Assembly (NCBI RefSeq): GCF_034008315.1
Contig: NZ_CP125377.1
Span: forward strand, 1,624,001-1,688,000
Direction of reading: 5' to 3'
Length of the DNA stretch: 64,000 bases
Source of the DNA: Pseudomonas sp. P8_241
GTDB lineage: Bacteria; Pseudomonadota; Gammaproteobacteria; Pseudomonadales; Pseudomonadaceae
Shown here in pieces: positions 9,034-19,368 of the stretch. Every line of letters starts with the position of its first letter. Positions within the stretch are counted from its first letter, which is position 1. The position numbers and the translations under genes are program-made. The notes beneath the pieces are model-generated. The model was given only the letters and a program-made list of their open reading frames with translations, searched no databases and was not told the DNA's origin.

Positions 9034-9219
9034 ATGGACACCAAATTGCTCGATATCCTCGCTTGCCCTGTCTGCAAAGGCCCGCTCAAGCTCAGCGCTG
9101 ACAAGACCGAGCTGATCAGCAAAGGCGCAGGCCTGGCTTACCCGATTCGTGACGGCATCCCGGTGATGCTTGAATCCGAAGCGCGCACACTGACCACCGA
9201 CGAGCGCCTGGATAAATGA
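9034..9219 (+). CDS. Trm112 family protein (YcaR-like)
   Basis: A 61-residue protein starting [20 protein letters not shown], the Trm112/YcaR signature with a CxxC pair at residues 11 and 14. Members of this family are small zinc-ribbon-like partners, and in Gammaproteobacteria the gene regularly sits between lpxK and kdsB as here. The exact role is not established for the bacterial protein. AGGGAA precedes the ATG at 9034; an in-frame ATG six bases earlier is less well placed. The downstream kdsB gene overlaps its stop by 4 bases. Confidence 0.9.
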   Translation: MDTKLLDILACPVCKGPLKLSADKTELISKGAGLAYPIRDGIPVMLESEARTLTTDERLDK

Positions 9220-9980
9220 CAACTGCCTTTACCGTTGTCATTCCTTCGCGTTATGGCTCGACCCGCCTGCCGGGCAAACCGATGTTGCTGATCGCCGGCA
9301 AACCGATGATCCAGCACGTCTGGGAACAGGCCTGCAAAAGTAGCGCCGAGCGTGTGGTGGTGGCCACCGATGACGCGCGCATTGTCGAAGCGTGTAAAGG
9401 TTTTGGCGCCGAAGTGGTGCTGACCCGGGAAGATCACAACTCCGGCACCGATCGCCTGGCCGAAGTGGCCGAGAAACTGGGGCTGGCGCCGGACGCCATC
9501 GTGGTCAATGTACAGGGTGACGAACCGCTGATTCCGCCGAGCGTGATCGATCAGGTCGCCGCCAACCTGGCCGCCCACACCGAAGCGCGCATGGCCACGC
9601 TGGCTGAGCCGATCGATGATGTGCAAACCCTGTTCAACCCGAACGTGGTCAAGGTGGTCAGCGACCTCAATGGCCTGGCGCTGACCTTCAGTCGTGCCAC
9701 GCTGCCCTGGGCGCGAGATGCCTTCGCCCAGAGTTGCGAACAGCTGCCGGAAGGCGTGCCTTACCGTCGCCACATCGGCATCTATGCCTATCGCGCCGGT
9801 TTCCTGCATGACTTCGTCAGCTGGGGTCCATGCTGGCTGGAAAATACCGAGTGTCTGGAGCAATTGCGTGCTCTGTGGCACGGCGTGCGGATTCACGTTG
9901 CCGACGCGCTGATTGCACCGCCAGCCGGTGTCGATACCATTGAAGACCTCGAGCGCGTTCGGCGCCTGCTGGAGGCTTGA
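9216..9980 (+). CDS. kdsB: 3-deoxy-manno-octulosonate cytidylyltransferase
   Basis: A 254-residue cytoplasmic enzyme that activates KDO with CTP to CMP-KDO for the lipopolysaccharide inner core. The N-terminus has [19 protein letters not shown], the nucleotide-binding signature of the family. [13 protein letters not shown] (near residue 95-110) supplies the Mg-binding Asp, and [15 protein letters not shown] is the sugar-site motif. Length is typical. It overlaps the Trm112-like gene by 4 bases and the phosphatase gene by one. Confidence 0.96.
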   Translation: MTTAFTVVIPSRYGSTRLPGKPMLLIAGKPMIQHVWEQACKSSAERVVVATDDARIVEACKGFGAEVVLTREDHNSGTDRLAEVAEKLGLAPDAIVVNVQGDEPLIPPSVIDQVAANLAAHTEARMATLAEPIDDVQTLFNPNVVKVVSDLNGLALTFSRATLPWARDAFAQSCEQLPEGVPYRRHIGIYAYRAGFLHDFVSWGPCWLENTECLEQLRALWHGVRIHVADALIAPPAGVDTIEDLERVRRLLEA

Positions 9981-10444
9981 TGCGCGTTCTGTTCGTCTGC
10001 CTGGGCAACATCTGCCGTTCTCCTACGGCCGAAGGCGTTCTACGGCATAAATTGCGTGAAGCGGGGCTGGCTGATCAGGTCGAAGTCGCCTCCGCCGGAA
10101 CCGGTGACTGGCATGTCGGCAAGGCGCCGGACAAGCGCAGTCAGGCGGCGGCGAAACTGCGCGGCTACGACCTGTCCGCCCAGCGCGCCCAGCAAGTCAG
10201 CCGTGCCGATTTCGCCACCTACGACCTGATCCTGGCGATGGACAACAGCAATCTGCGCAACCTCAAGGCCCTGCAACCGGCCAAGGGCAAGGCCGAGCTG
10301 GATCTGTTCCTGCGTCGCTATGAGTCGCAGGTCGACGAAGTGCCAGACCCGTATTACGACGGCGATCAGGGATTCGAGCAGGTGCTTGATCTGATCGAGC
10401 GCGCCAGTGATTTGCTGGTGATCGAATTGAAGGGACGGTTATGA
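9980..10444 (+). CDS. Low molecular weight protein-tyrosine phosphatase
   Basis: A 154-residue cytoplasmic phosphatase. The P-loop VCLGNICRSPTAEG at the N-terminus gives the CX5R(S) catalytic signature (Cys7, Arg13), and the general-acid Asp is in VPDPYYDG near residue 118. It lies between kdsB and murB in the same overlapping run. Family members counteract bacterial tyrosine kinases in polysaccharide export, but no kinase gene is visible nearby, so the partner is unknown. The ATG at 9980 overlaps the kdsB stop by one base; the preceding TTG is unnecessary. Confidence 0.92.
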   Translation: MRVLFVCLGNICRSPTAEGVLRHKLREAGLADQVEVASAGTGDWHVGKAPDKRSQAAAKLRGYDLSAQRAQQVSRADFATYDLILAMDNSNLRNLKALQPAKGKAELDLFLRRYESQVDEVPDPYYDGDQGFEQVLDLIERASDLLVIELKGRL

Positions 10445-11460
10445 GTTTGCTGGTTCAGTCGCAGGTTTCGCTCAAGCCCTTCAACAGCTTTGGGGTGGAC
10501 GTTCAGGCGCGGTTGTTTGCCCAGGCCCATAGCGACGCCGATGTGCGTGATGCCTTGGCCTATGGCCGGGAGCACCAGGTGCCGGTGTTGGTGATCGGCG
10601 GTGGCAGCAATTTGCTGCTGACGGCGGATATCGATTCGCTGGTGTTGCGCATGGCCACCCGTGGCATTCGTGTGATCAGCGATGACGGCAGCAAAGTGGT
10701 GATCGAAGCCGAGGCCGGTGAACCGTGGCATCCGTTTGTGCAACACACGTTGGCGCAAGGGTTGTCGGGGCTTGAAAACCTCAGCCTGATTCCAGGCACC
10801 GTCGGTGCCGCACCGATGCAGAACATTGGCGCTTATGGGGTCGAGATCAAGGACGTTTTCGCAGGTCTGACCGCTCTCGATCGTCAGAGTGGCGAACTGC
10901 GGGACTTCAGCCTGGAAGAATGCAACTTCGCCTATCGCGACAGCCTCTTCAAGCAGGAACCGGGGCGCTGGTTGATCCTGCGCGTGCGTTTCGCCCTCGA
11001 CCGCGCAGCACATTTGCATCTTGAATATGGCCCGGTGCGTCAGCGCTTGACCGATCAAGGTATCGAGCATCCGACCGCCACCGACGTCAGCCAGGCCATT
11101 TGCAGCATCCGCAGCGAAAAACTTCCTGACCCGGCCGTGCTCGGCAATGCCGGCAGCTTCTTCAAGAACCCGCTGGTGCCGGCTGCGCTGGCCACGCGGC
11201 TCAAAGATGAATACCCGGATCTGGTGGCTTACGCGCAACCCGATGGGCAGGTGAAGTTGGCCGCTGGGTGGCTGATTGAGCGGGCAGGGTGGAAAGGTTT
11301 TCGTGATGCCGACGCGGGCGTGCATAAATTGCAGGCGCTGGTGTTGGTCAACTACGGCAGTGCCACCGGATTGCAATTGCTCGATCTTGCGCAACGCATT
11401 CAGAATGACATTTCAGAACGTTTCCATGTCGAGCTGGAAATGGAGCCGAACCGCTATTGA
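10441..11460 (+). CDS. murB: UDP-N-acetylenolpyruvoylglucosamine reductase
   Basis: A 339-residue FAD-dependent cytoplasmic enzyme that reduces UDP-GlcNAc-enolpyruvate to UDP-MurNAc in peptidoglycan precursor synthesis. Visible features are the FAD-binding stretches LVIGGGSNLLL and LIPGTVGAAPMQNIGAYG, and GNAGSFFKNP holding the catalytic Ser in the substrate domain. Length fits a type I MurB with the extra loop. It overlaps the phosphatase gene by 4 bases and is followed by a terminator, so it ends the operon. In P. aeruginosa, as I recall, murB lies next to rne; here a molybdenum hydroxylase block intervenes. Confidence 0.96.
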   Translation: MSLLVQSQVSLKPFNSFGVDVQARLFAQAHSDADVRDALAYGREHQVPVLVIGGGSNLLLTADIDSLVLRMATRGIRVISDDGSKVVIEAEAGEPWHPFVQHTLAQGLSGLENLSLIPGTVGAAPMQNIGAYGVEIKDVFAGLTALDRQSGELRDFSLEECNFAYRDSLFKQEPGRWLILRVRFALDRAAHLHLEYGPVRQRLTDQGIEHPTATDVSQAICSIRSEKLPDPAVLGNAGSFFKNPLVPAALATRLKDEYPDLVAYAQPDGQVKLAAGWLIERAGWKGFRDADAGVHKLQALVLVNYGSATGLQLLDLAQRIQNDISERFHVELEMEPNRY

Positions 11461-11484
11461 AGCTACGCTTTCAAGCATGACTCC

Positions 11485-11520
11485 AAAGCCCTGTACCGTG
11501 AAAAGTGCAGGGCTTTTTTG
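11485..11520 (+). terminator. Rho-independent terminator after murB
   Basis: AAAGCCCTG (11485-11493) pairs with CAGGGCTTT, followed by a run of T to 11519. The loop is 14 bases. It lies 25 bases past the murB stop. Confidence 0.85.
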
Positions 11521-11706
11521 TTAATGCTGCGTTAACTTAGCGAGCTAACGATGCAATCCATTCACTCCATCAAAGGCCCGGTGCAGACGTGTTCGTCCGC
11601 ACAAGAGAGCCCACATCAGCCTGAGTCGATCTGCGTGATGCCAACCGCTGACCTTCCAGCGGCAGATTGCTCGACCCCATAACCCGAACACTATGCGGGC
11701 GTGCCC

Positions 11707-12177
11707 ATGATTACCCTGAAACTCAACGATCAAGACCATCAACTCGACGTCACCGAGGACATGCCGCTGCTCTGGGCGATCCGCGACGTCGCCGGTTACA
11801 ACGGCACCAAATTCGGCTGCGGCATGGGCCTGTGCGGGGCGTGCACCATACATATCGAGGGGGCTCCGGCGCGCAGTTGCATCACGCCGATCGGTTCGGT
11901 CGTCGGGCAGAACGTCACCACCATCGACGAATTGCACACCGACCCGATTGGCAAAGTTGTGCAGCAAGCCTGGCTCGATAGCGCGGTGGCCCAATGCGGG
12001 TTTTGCCAAGGTGGGCAAATCATGTCCGCCACCGCGTTGCTCAAGATCCATCCGAACCCGAGCGACGAGCAGATCGAAGAAGCGATGGTCGGCAACATCT
12101 GCCGTTGCGGCACCTACAATCGCATCAAGACCGCCATCCGTCAGGCATCCACTCACCTGAAAGAGGCCAAGGCATGA
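11707..12177 (+). CDS. iorA: (2Fe-2S)-binding subunit of a molybdenum hydroxylase
   Basis: A 156-residue protein of the xanthine oxidase small-subunit family. The N-terminal plant-type ferredoxin domain has CGMGLCGACTIH, and the C-terminal helical [2Fe-2S] domain has CGFCQGGQ and CRCGTYNRI, giving the full cysteine set. It passes electrons from the molybdenum site of the next gene's product. The pair matches the IorAB (isoquinoline 1-oxidoreductase) type of two-subunit enzyme, which lacks an FAD subunit. None is present here. The ATG at 11707 is preferred to the GTG six bases upstream. It overlaps iorB by 4 bases. Confidence 0.85.
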   Translation: MITLKLNDQDHQLDVTEDMPLLWAIRDVAGYNGTKFGCGMGLCGACTIHIEGAPARSCITPIGSVVGQNVTTIDELHTDPIGKVVQQAWLDSAVAQCGFCQGGQIMSATALLKIHPNPSDEQIEEAMVGNICRCGTYNRIKTAIRQASTHLKEAKA

Positions 12178-14495
12178 GCCATTTACCGAATGACTTCGCC
12201 TTGAGCAATCTCAGTCGCCGAGGCTTCCTCAAGGGGGTCGGTGCCACAGGCGCATTGGTCGTCGCGGCCAGTTGGGGTTGGCAGGATGCGTTTGCCGAAG
12301 AGAAAGAGAAAAAATTTGGCGCCGATGGCATGCCCAACGGCTGGATCGATGATCCCAAGGTCTATGTGAGCATTGCTGCGGATGGCACGGTCACGGTGGT
12401 TTGCAATCGGTCGGAGATGGGGCAGGGCGTGCGCACCAGCCTGACCATGGTGGTGGCCGATGAGCTGGAAGCCGACTGGGCACGGGTCAAGGTGCGGCAG
12501 GCGCCGGGCGACGAAGTTCGTTTTGGCAACCAGGACACCGACGGCTCGCGCAGCATGCGTCACTGGTACGAGCCGATGCGCCGCTGCGGTGCCGCCGCGC
12601 GGACCATGCTCGAACAAGCCGCCGCCGAGCAGTGGAAAGTGCCGGTCAGCGAATGCCACGCACAACTGCACAAAGTCATCCACACACCGTCGGGCCGTGA
12701 ACTCGATTATGGCGCGCTGGCGGCAGCAGCCAGTGCTTTGGCTGTGCCGGCGCGTGACAGTCTAAAACTCAAACCACCCTCTGAATTCCGCTACATCGGC
12801 AAGGAGGGCACCAAGGCCATCGACGGTGACGACATCGTCAATGGTCGCGCCGTGTACGGTGCCGACGTGCATTTCGACGGCATGTTGTTCGCAGTGATCG
12901 CCCGGCCCGCTGTCTACGGCGGCAAGGTCAAAAGTTTCGATGGCAGTGCGGCGATGAAAGTCCCCGGCGTACTGAAAGTGCTGCAGATCGAAAGTCGTCC
13001 GCTGCCCTCCGAGTTTCAGCCCTTGGGCGGTATCGCCGTGGTGGCCAGCAATACCTGGGCGGCCATCAAAGGGCGTGAGGCGCTGAAGATCGAGTGGGAC
13101 GACGGCCCTAACGCCAGTTATGACTCGATCGCCTACCGCAAGGAGCTGGAGGCCGCTTCGCTCAAGCCCGGCAAGGTAGTGCGCAATACCGGCAACATAG
13201 ACGAGGCCATGAGCAGTGCCGACAGCAGGCTGGAAGCTTCGTATTACTTGCCGCATTTATCCCAGTCGCCAATGGAACCGATGGTCGCCATCGCACGTTA
13301 CAAGGAGGGCGTCTGTGAAGCCTGGGGGCCGAGTCAGGCGCCACAAGTGACCCGCGAGCGGATTGGCGAGCGCCTCGGTCTGCCGTTCGACAAGGTCACC
13401 TTCAACGTGACATTGCTGGGCGGCGGTTTTGGGCGCAAGTCCAAACCTGATTTCATCATCGAAGCCGCCATCCTGGCCAAGGAATTCCCCGGCAAAGCGG
13501 TACGGGTGCAGTGGACTCGCGAAGACGATATCCATAACTCCTACTTCCATACCGTGTCGGTGGAATACCTCAAAGCCAGTTTGAACAAGGATGGTTTGCC
13601 GTCCGGCTGGCTGCATCGCACGGTAGCGCCGAGCATTACCGCGCTGTTTGCCCCGGGCATGAACCATGAAGCGGCTTTTGAATTGGGCATGGGCTTCACC
13701 AATATGGCCTATGCCATCCCCAACATCCGCCTGGAAAATCCTGAAGCGACGGTGCACACCCGGGTCGGCTGGTACCGTTCGGTGTCGAACATTCCCCACG
13801 GTTTTGCGATTCAGAGCTTTATCGATGAGCTGGCGCACAAGGCCGGACAAGACCCGCTCAAATTCCAGATCAAATTGCTCGGCCCGGATCGTCAGATCGA
13901 TCCGCGTACCTTGAGTGAAGAGTGGAACTACGGTGAATCGCCAGAACGCTATCCGATTGACACGGCACGCTTGCGCACGGTGCTGGAAACCGCCGCCAAG
14001 GCTGCCGGTTGGGGGCGCGAATTGCCGAAGGGGCGAGGGCTGGGCCTGGCAGTGCATTACAGCTTCGTGACTTACGTGGCAGCGGTGATCGAGGTTGAAG
14101 TCAAAGATGATGGCGCACTGATCGTGCACAAGGCCGATATTGCCGTCGACTGCGGACCGCAGATCAACCCCGAACGGATTCGCTCCCAGTTCGAAGGCGC
14201 CTGTGTCATGGGGTTGGGCAACGCGGTGCTGGGTGAAATCAGCTTCAAGGACGGCAAGGTTCAGCAAGACAACTTCCATATGTACGAAGTGGCGCGCATG
14301 TCCCTGGCGCCGAAAGAAATCGCCGTGCATCTGGTGACGCCACCGGGCAACGTTCCGTTGGGTGGCGTCGGCGAACCGGGTGTACCCCCGATTGCTCCGG
14401 CGCTGTGCAACGCGATCTTCGCCGCCACTGGCCAACGCATTCGTAACCTGCCGGTTCGCTATCAGTTGTCAGGCTGGCAGAAGGCGGGTGTCTGA
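12174..14495 (+). CDS. iorB: Molybdopterin-binding subunit of a molybdenum hydroxylase
   Basis: A 773-residue large subunit of the xanthine dehydrogenase/aldehyde oxidase family, IorB type. The N-terminus carries a twin-arginine signal ([18 protein letters not shown]), so the folded heterodimer is probably exported to the periplasm. Molybdopterin-contact segments include [13 protein letters not shown] near residue 80, [13 protein letters not shown] near 420, and [20 protein letters not shown] near the C-terminus, whose GEPG supplies the catalytic Glu. The start at 12174 follows from the 4-base overlap with iorA and gives the signal peptide; longer upstream frames overlap iorA. The substrate (aldehyde or N-heterocycle) is not predictable. 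Confidence 0.88.
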   Translation: MSHLPNDFALSNLSRRGFLKGVGATGALVVAASWGWQDAFAEEKEKKFGADGMPNGWIDDPKVYVSIAADGTVTVVCNRSEMGQGVRTSLTMVVADELEADWARVKVRQAPGDEVRFGNQDTDGSRSMRHWYEPMRRCGAAARTMLEQAAAEQWKVPVSECHAQLHKVIHTPSGRELDYGALAAAASALAVPARDSLKLKPPSEFRYIGKEGTKAIDGDDIVNGRAVYGADVHFDGMLFAVIARPAVYGGKVKSFDGSAAMKVPGVLKVLQIESRPLPSEFQPLGGIAVVASNTWAAIKGREALKIEWDDGPNASYDSIAYRKELEAASLKPGKVVRNTGNIDEAMSSADSRLEASYYLPHLSQSPMEPMVAIARYKEGVCEAWGPSQAPQVTRERIGERLGLPFDKVTFNVTLLGGGFGRKSKPDFIIEAAILAKEFPGKAVRVQWTREDDIHNSYFHTVSVEYLKASLNKDGLPSGWLHRTVAPSITALFAPGMNHEAAFELGMGFTNMAYAIPNIRLENPEATVHTRVGWYRSVSNIPHGFAIQSFIDELAHKAGQDPLKFQIKLLGPDRQIDPRTLSEEWNYGESPERYPIDTARLRTVLETAAKAAGWGRELPKGRGLGLAVHYSFVTYVAAVIEVEVKDDGALIVHKADIAVDCGPQINPERIRSQFEGACVMGLGNAVLGEISFKDGKVQQDNFHMYEVARMSLAPKEIAVHLVTPPGNVPLGGVGEPGVPPIAPALCNAIFAATGQRIRNLPVRYQLSGWQKAGV

Positions 14496-15478
14496 TGGAC
14501 AGCGCCGACCTGAATGTCCTGCGCAGCGTGCTGGAGTGGCGTCGCGCCCGCCAGCGGGTGATGTTGTACAGCGTGGCCCAGACCTGGGGTACCGCGCCTC
14601 GGGCCCCTGGCGCCATGTTGGCCTTGCGCGAAGACGGTGTGGTGATCGGCTCGGTGTCCGGTGGTTGCGTCGAAGATGACCTGATAGCGCGCCTGCATGA
14701 CGGTCGAATCCCGGCCGACGGACCACCGGTGCAGCTGATTACCTACGGCATCACCCGTGAAGAGGCGGCGCGATTCGGGTTGCCGTGCGGCGGTACCCTG
14801 CGTTTGGTCGAGGAACGCGTCGATGATGCGGATTGGGTCGCGCAATTGCTGGTCCACTGTGAGGCCCATGAAATCGTTGCCCGCGAACTCAACCTCAAAA
14901 CCGGCCAAGTGATTCTGACGCCCGCGTGCAAGTCGGACGTGCTGACGTTCGACGGACAGACCTTGCGCGCAATCTACGGTCCGCGTTGGCGTTTGCTGTT
15001 GATTGGTGCGGGGCAGTTGTCCCGGTATGTCGCCGAAATGGCCCGATTACTGGATTTTGAAGTGCTGATCTGCGACCCGCGCACCGAGTTTGCCTACGGC
15101 TGGGAAGCGCAACACGGACGTTTCGTTCAAGGCATGCCCGACGAGGCGGTGCTGAATATTCAGACCGACGAACGCACTGCCATCGTCGCCCTGACCCATG
15201 ATCCGCGCCTGGACGACATGGCGCTGCTGACAGCCCTCGATTCCAAGGCGTTCTACGTCGGCGCCCTGGGTTCACGGGTCAACAGCCAGAAACGTCGGGA
15301 CAATCTGGCTCAACTAGGCTTGTCACAGCAGGCCATTGCTCGACTGCACGGGCCAATCGGTTTGCACATCGGTAGTCACAACCCGGCGGAAATCGCCTTG
15401 TCGCTCATGGCCGAAATCGTGGCGATCAAGAATGGCGTCGAGTTGAAGCAGAAGAAGCCGCTGCAGGAGGATGTATGA
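14495..15478 (+). CDS. XdhC/CoxI family molybdenum hydroxylase maturation protein
   Basis: A 327-residue protein with the XdhC_CoxI domain at the N-terminus (APGAMLALREDGVVIGSVSG, then CVEDDLI) and a Rossmann domain from about residue 165 (LLLIGAGQLSRYVAEMA). Members bind molybdenum cofactor, protect it, promote its sulfuration and insert it into the partner hydroxylase. The partner is the iorAB product encoded immediately upstream; the start overlaps the iorB stop by one base. The following gene overlaps by 4 bases. Confidence 0.9.
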   Translation: MDSADLNVLRSVLEWRRARQRVMLYSVAQTWGTAPRAPGAMLALREDGVVIGSVSGGCVEDDLIARLHDGRIPADGPPVQLITYGITREEAARFGLPCGGTLRLVEERVDDADWVAQLLVHCEAHEIVARELNLKTGQVILTPACKSDVLTFDGQTLRAIYGPRWRLLLIGAGQLSRYVAEMARLLDFEVLICDPRTEFAYGWEAQHGRFVQGMPDEAVLNIQTDERTAIVALTHDPRLDDMALLTALDSKAFYVGALGSRVNSQKRRDNLAQLGLSQQAIARLHGPIGLHIGSHNPAEIALSLMAEIVAIKNGVELKQKKPLQEDV

Positions 15479-16065
15479 GTGAGCCCATCGGCGTCATCGT
15501 GTTGGCAGCGGGGCAGGGCAGTCGGTTTCGCCAGGTCGCTGGTGTCGAGAAAGACAAGTTGCTGGCCGATTGCGTCGGTCGCGATGGAGCAGTTCGCTCT
15601 GTCATTGAACATGTTCTGTTGAATCTGCCAGCCAACCTGGAAAAACGGGTGTTGGTGACCACCGATGATCGCCCGCAGGTGATTCGCATGGCGAAGGCTT
15701 ATGGTTGCGAGATCGTGCTGATCGAGTCCACAGGAATGGGGGACAGCATTGCTGCTGGAGTCGCTGTATCTGCGCAACTTGGTGGATGGTTGGTGGTGTT
15801 GGGAGATATGCCGTTTGTTTTGCCATCGACGATCGAACAAGTTGTGGCTCAGGTTTATGAAGATTGCATCAGTGTGCCGGTGCATGACGGTGACTATGGG
15901 CATCCGGTGGGTTTCGGGCGTAAATATGGACCGGGATTGATGGCGCTGTCGGGTGATCGGGGTGCCAAGCCGTTGTTTGCGCAAGGGCGAGTGGTTGAGG
16001 TTGCGGTGGATGATCCCGGGGTTTTGTGGGATGTGGATGTGCCGGAGAAGTTGGTCTTTGGGTGA
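15475..16065 (+). CDS. MobA-like molybdenum cofactor nucleotidyltransferase
   Basis: A 196-residue protein of the NTP-transferase (MobA-like, MocA) family. The N-terminal signature VLAAGQGSRFRQV is the nucleotide-binding loop, VVLGDMPFV near residue 105 holds the metal-binding Asp, and GHPVGFGRKY near 142 is the family's second motif. It would make the cytosine dinucleotide form of molybdopterin needed by xanthine-oxidase-type enzymes. It is the last gene of the iorAB module (4-base overlap with the xdhC-like gene). CTP specificity is inferred from its neighbours. Confidence 0.82.
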   Translation: MSEPIGVIVLAAGQGSRFRQVAGVEKDKLLADCVGRDGAVRSVIEHVLLNLPANLEKRVLVTTDDRPQVIRMAKAYGCEIVLIESTGMGDSIAAGVAVSAQLGGWLVVLGDMPFVLPSTIEQVVAQVYEDCISVPVHDGDYGHPVGFGRKYGPGLMALSGDRGAKPLFAQGRVVEVAVDDPGVLWDVDVPEKLVFG

Positions 16066-16070
16066 AATCA

Positions 16071-16138
16071 AAAAGATCGCAGCCTTCGGCAGCGCCTGCG
16101 TCGATCATTTGTAGGTGCTATCGAAGGCTGCGATCTTT
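16071..16138. repeat. REP pair
   Basis: AAAAGATCGCAGCCTTCGGC and an inverted copy CGAAGGCTGCGATCTTT flank a 30-base centre. It lies between the convergent MobA-like and rne genes. Confidence 0.85.
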
Positions 16139-16151
16139 AGATTTTTACTGC

Positions 16152-16189
16152 AAAAAAAGCCCCGCCAGGATCACCAGGCGGGGCTTTTT
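16152..16189. terminator. Bidirectional rho-independent terminator between MobA-like gene and rne
   Basis: AAGCCCCGCC (16158-16167) and GGCGGGGCTT form a 10-bp stem, with A-run before and T-run after, so it can stop transcription from both convergent genes. Confidence 0.9.
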
Positions 16190-16203
16190 ATTGACCGGCG
16201 GAA

Positions 16204-19200
16204 TCAGACGAGCGGTTTAGGCTCGTGTTCTTTTTCCTCGGCTTGCTCGTGTTGCTGTACCGCTTCCTGAACGGAGCGTGGTGCTTCTTCGATCACCGAC
16301 TCAACCGCTTCGGCAGCGACCGGCGCCGGTGCAGCAGCGGCAGCCAGTTCGGCTTCCTTTTGCAGGCGCTCTTCTTCACGCTTGCGACGACGCACTTCAC
16401 GCGGGTCGTTAGGCGCGCGACCACTTGGCGTCAGGGCGCTGACCGGGGCAGCTTCGACGACAGGCTCGGTCACTTCAGCGACGACCGACGCTTCGACTAC
16501 CGGTGCAGCTACTTCGGCAACAACCGGCACTTCAACGACCGGCGCAGGCTCGGCAGCAGCAACCACTGGCTCGGAAACCATTGCTTGAGCGACTTCTGCT
16601 TCCACAGCTGGCGCAGTTGCTGGCGTTTCAGTTACGGCTGGCTCGGCAACCCAGTTAAACGCGGTCTGCTCTTCGCGAACTTCACGAACGGCTTCAGTGA
16701 TGGTTTCTGTCACGGTCTCGGCAACCGGTTCTGCAACCACAGCCGGTTCGGCTACGGCCTGAACGACGGTTGGTGCGACTTCGACTTCTGGCGATGCAGT
16801 GACTTCAACCGGCGTGGTCGCTTCAACGACTGGCGCTTCGACCGGAGCAGTTTCCAGGGTGGCAGCAGTAGCGCGTTCGGCTTGCTCGTTGGCTTGTGCT
16901 TCGGCTGGAGCACTGATCACGCTGCTGGCAACGGCTGCAGTAACAGCCAGACCGGCGGCCAGGTCGGCAGTGCTCGGGGCTTCGGCGTTGTCGCCTTCGG
17001 ATTCGTCCGAACCTTCGATCACATTGCCGTTGGCATCGCGTTGACGCTCGCGGCGGTTGCTGCGGCGACGCTGGCCACGGGAGCGGCGGCGTGGACGATC
17101 GCCTTCGGCGCCATCCTGACCTTCTTCCTGCAGTTGCTCTTCGCTGGTCGTCAGTTCTTCTTCTTCAGCGACGGCAGCAGCAGCTTGCTCGGCACGTGGC
17201 TGGCGTTCTTCACGCGGTGGGCGTGGAGCACGCTCTTCGCGTGGCTGGCGGGCCGGACGCTCTTCAGCGGTGACGGCGGCAGCTGGGGCGACGGCTGGAG
17301 TGGCATCCAGGGGCTCGCGCAGTTCACGAACGCGTTCCTCGCGCTCGCCACGCGGCTTGCGATCTTCACGCGGGGCGCGCGGAGCACGTTCTTCACGAGG
17401 GGCGCGTGGTGCGCGTTCTTCGCGAGCTACAGTCGGCGTTTCTTCACGGGCTTCGCGTGGCTGACGTTCTTCACGCGGTTCACGTGGTGCGCGTTCTTCA
17501 CGCGGAGCACGTTCTTCACGAGGCTTGCGCTCTTCATCGCGGCGACCGTTACGGTTGCGGCTCTGCTGACGACCGTTGCGACGCTCTTCGTTACGAGCGG
17601 GGCGCTCGGTGGTCGCAGGCTTTTCAACCACGGCCGGAGCAACAGGTTCTTCCTTGGTGGCGAACAGGCTGACCAGCGACTTTACCAGGCCTTTGAACAG
17701 GCTTGGCTCAGGTACTGCCACCGGAGCCGGGGCCGGAGCGGCGACTTCGGTCGGAACCGGAGCGTTGGCGCGGGCTGGCGCTGTCTTGACCGCTGCTTCC
17801 TGGCGAACCAGGGTGCGGGTCGCGGCGGCTGGCTGGACTTCTTCCACTTCGGCAGCGGCAGCAGCGATTTCGTAGCTGGACTGGTTAGTCGCGGCTTCCG
17901 GGCTGTCGTCGCGCAGACGTTGCACTTCGAAGTGCGGTGTTTCGAGGTGATCGTTCGGCAGGATGACGATACGGGCACGGGTACGCAGTTCGATCTTGGT
18001 GATCGAGTTGCGTTTTTCGTTGAGCAGGAACGCGGCCACCGGGATCGGCACTTGTGCGCGAACTTCGGCGGTGCGGTCTTTCAGCGCTTCTTCTTCGATC
18101 AGGCGCAGGATTGCCAGGGACAGCGATTCAACGTCACGGATGATGCCGGTGCCGTTGCAACGCGGGCAAACGATGCCGCTGCTTTCGCCCAGGGATGGAC
18201 GCAGGCGCTGACGGGACATTTCCAGCAGGCCGAAGCGCGAGATGCGACCGACTTGCACGCGGGCGCGGTCGGCTTCCAGGCATTCGCGGACTTTTTCTTC
18301 CACGGCGCGCTGGTTCTTGGCAGGGGTCATGTCGATGAAGTCGATGACGATCAGGCCGCCGATGTCGCGCAGGCGCAACTGACGGGCGATTTCTTCGGCG
18401 GCTTCAAGGTTGGTCTGCAGGGCGGTTTCTTCGATGTCGCTGCCTTTGGTGGCGCGTGCCGAGTTGATGTCGATGGACACCAGGGCTTCGGTCGGATCGA
18501 TGACGATGGAGCCGCCGGAAGGCAGTTCGACGACGCGCTGGAAAGCGGTTTCGATCTGGCTTTCGATCTGGAAACGGTTGAACAGCGGAACGCTGTCCTC
18601 GTACAGCTTGATCTTGCTGGCGTACTGCGGCATCACCTGACGGATGAAGGTCAGGGCTTCGTCCTGGGCTTCAACGCTGTCGATCAGCACTTCGCCGATG
18701 TCCTGGCGCAGGTAATCGCGGATGGCGCGGATGATCACGTTGCTTTCCTGGTAAATCAGGAACGGCGCGGAACGATCCAGCGAAGCTTCTTTGATGGCGG
18801 TCCAGAGTTGCAGCAGGTAGTCGAGGTCCCACTGCATTTCTTCGCTGCTGCGGCCCAGGCCGGCAGTGCGCACGATCAGACCCATGTCGGCCGGGGCAAC
18901 CAGGCCGTTCAGGGCTTCACGCAGTTCATTGCGCTCTTCGCCTTCGATGCGACGGGAAATACCGCCTGCACGCGGGTTGTTCGGCATCAGGACGAGATAA
19001 CGACCGGCCAGGCTGATGAAGGTGGTCAGGGCGGCGCCCTTGTTGCCACGTTCTTCTTTTTCGACCTGAACGATGACTTCCTGGCCTTCGCTCAGGACGT
19101 CCTTGATGTTGACGCGGCCTTCGGGGGCTTTCTTGAAGTATTCGCGGGAGATTTCTTTGAGTGGCAGGAAGCCGTGGCGCTCAGAGCCGAAATCGACAAA

Positions 19201-19368
19201 GGCAGCCTCAAGGCTTGGTTCGATGCGAGTAATCCGGCCTTTATAGATGTTGGCCTTCTTCTGCTCGCGTGCACCGGATTCGATGTCCAGGTCGTAGAGG
19301 CGCTGGCCATCTACCAGTGCAACACGCAACTCTTCGGGTTGAGTTGCGTTAATCAGCATTCTTTTCAT
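16204..19368 (-). CDS. rne: Ribonuclease E
   Basis: A 1054-residue endoribonuclease, core of the RNA degradosome and needed for rRNA and tRNA processing and mRNA turnover. The N-terminal half holds the S1 domain ([20 protein letters not shown]), the 5'-sensor/RNase H region, the catalytic DNase I-like region with VSIDINSAR near residue 300 and [11 protein letters not shown] near 345, and the zinc-link CPRCNGTG near 400. The C-terminal half is disordered: first repeated Arg/Glu/Pro motifs (REERAPR type, about residues 590-710), then long Ala/Val/Glu-rich tracts, expected to bind RNA and partner proteins and to anchor the protein to the membrane. The start [10 protein letters not shown] at 19368 is the family start. 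Confidence 0.97.
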   Translation of the reverse strand: MKRMLINATQPEELRVALVDGQRLYDLDIESGAREQKKANIYKGRITRIEPSLEAAFVDFGSERHGFLPLKEISREYFKKAPEGRVNIKDVLSEGQEVIVQVEKEERGNKGAALTTFISLAGRYLVLMPNNPRAGGISRRIEGEERNELREALNGLVAPADMGLIVRTAGLGRSSEEMQWDLDYLLQLWTAIKEASLDRSAPFLIYQESNVIIRAIRDYLRQDIGEVLIDSVEAQDEALTFIRQVMPQYASKIKLYEDSVPLFNRFQIESQIETAFQRVVELPSGGSIVIDPTEALVSIDINSARATKGSDIEETALQTNLEAAEEIARQLRLRDIGGLIVIDFIDMTPAKNQRAVEEKVRECLEADRARVQVGRISRFGLLEMSRQRLRPSLGESSGIVCPRCNGTGIIRDVESLSLAILRLIEEEALKDRTAEVRAQVPIPVAAFLLNEKRNSITKIELRTRARIVILPNDHLETPHFEVQRLRDDSPEAATNQSSYEIAAAAAEVEEVQPAAATRTLVRQEAAVKTAPARANAPVPTEVAAPAPAPVAVPEPSLFKGLVKSLVSLFATKEEPVAPAVVEKPATTERPARNEERRNGRQQSRNRNGRRDEERKPREERAPREERAPREPREERQPREAREETPTVAREERAPRAPREERAPRAPREDRKPRGEREERVRELREPLDATPAVAPAAAVTAEERPARQPREERAPRPPREERQPRAEQAAAAVAEEEELTTSEEQLQEEGQDGAEGDRPRRRSRGQRRRSNRRERQRDANGNVIEGSDESEGDNAEAPSTADLAAGLAVTAAVASSVISAPAEAQANEQAERATAATLETAPVEAPVVEATTPVEVTASPEVEVAPTVVQAVAEPAVVAEPVAETVTETITEAVREVREEQTAFNWVAEPAVTETPATAPAVEAEVAQAMVSEPVVAAAEPAPVVEVPVVAEVAAPVVEASVVAEVTEPVVEAAPVSALTPSGRAPNDPREVRRRKREEERLQKEAELAAAAAPAPVAAEAVESVIEEAPRSVQEAVQQHEQAEEKEHEPKPLV

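Noticed and set aside
13257..14435. Long minus-strand frames opposite iorB and opposite fabF (27750-28970)
   Set aside because: Both lie wholly inside genes with clear family motifs on the other strand and encode no recognisable domain.
17200..17560. Short tandem-like repeats in the rne tail region, considered as a CRISPR or minisatellite array
   Set aside because: They are in-frame degenerate codons for REERAPR-type motifs of the RNase E tail, without constant repeat length or unique spacers.
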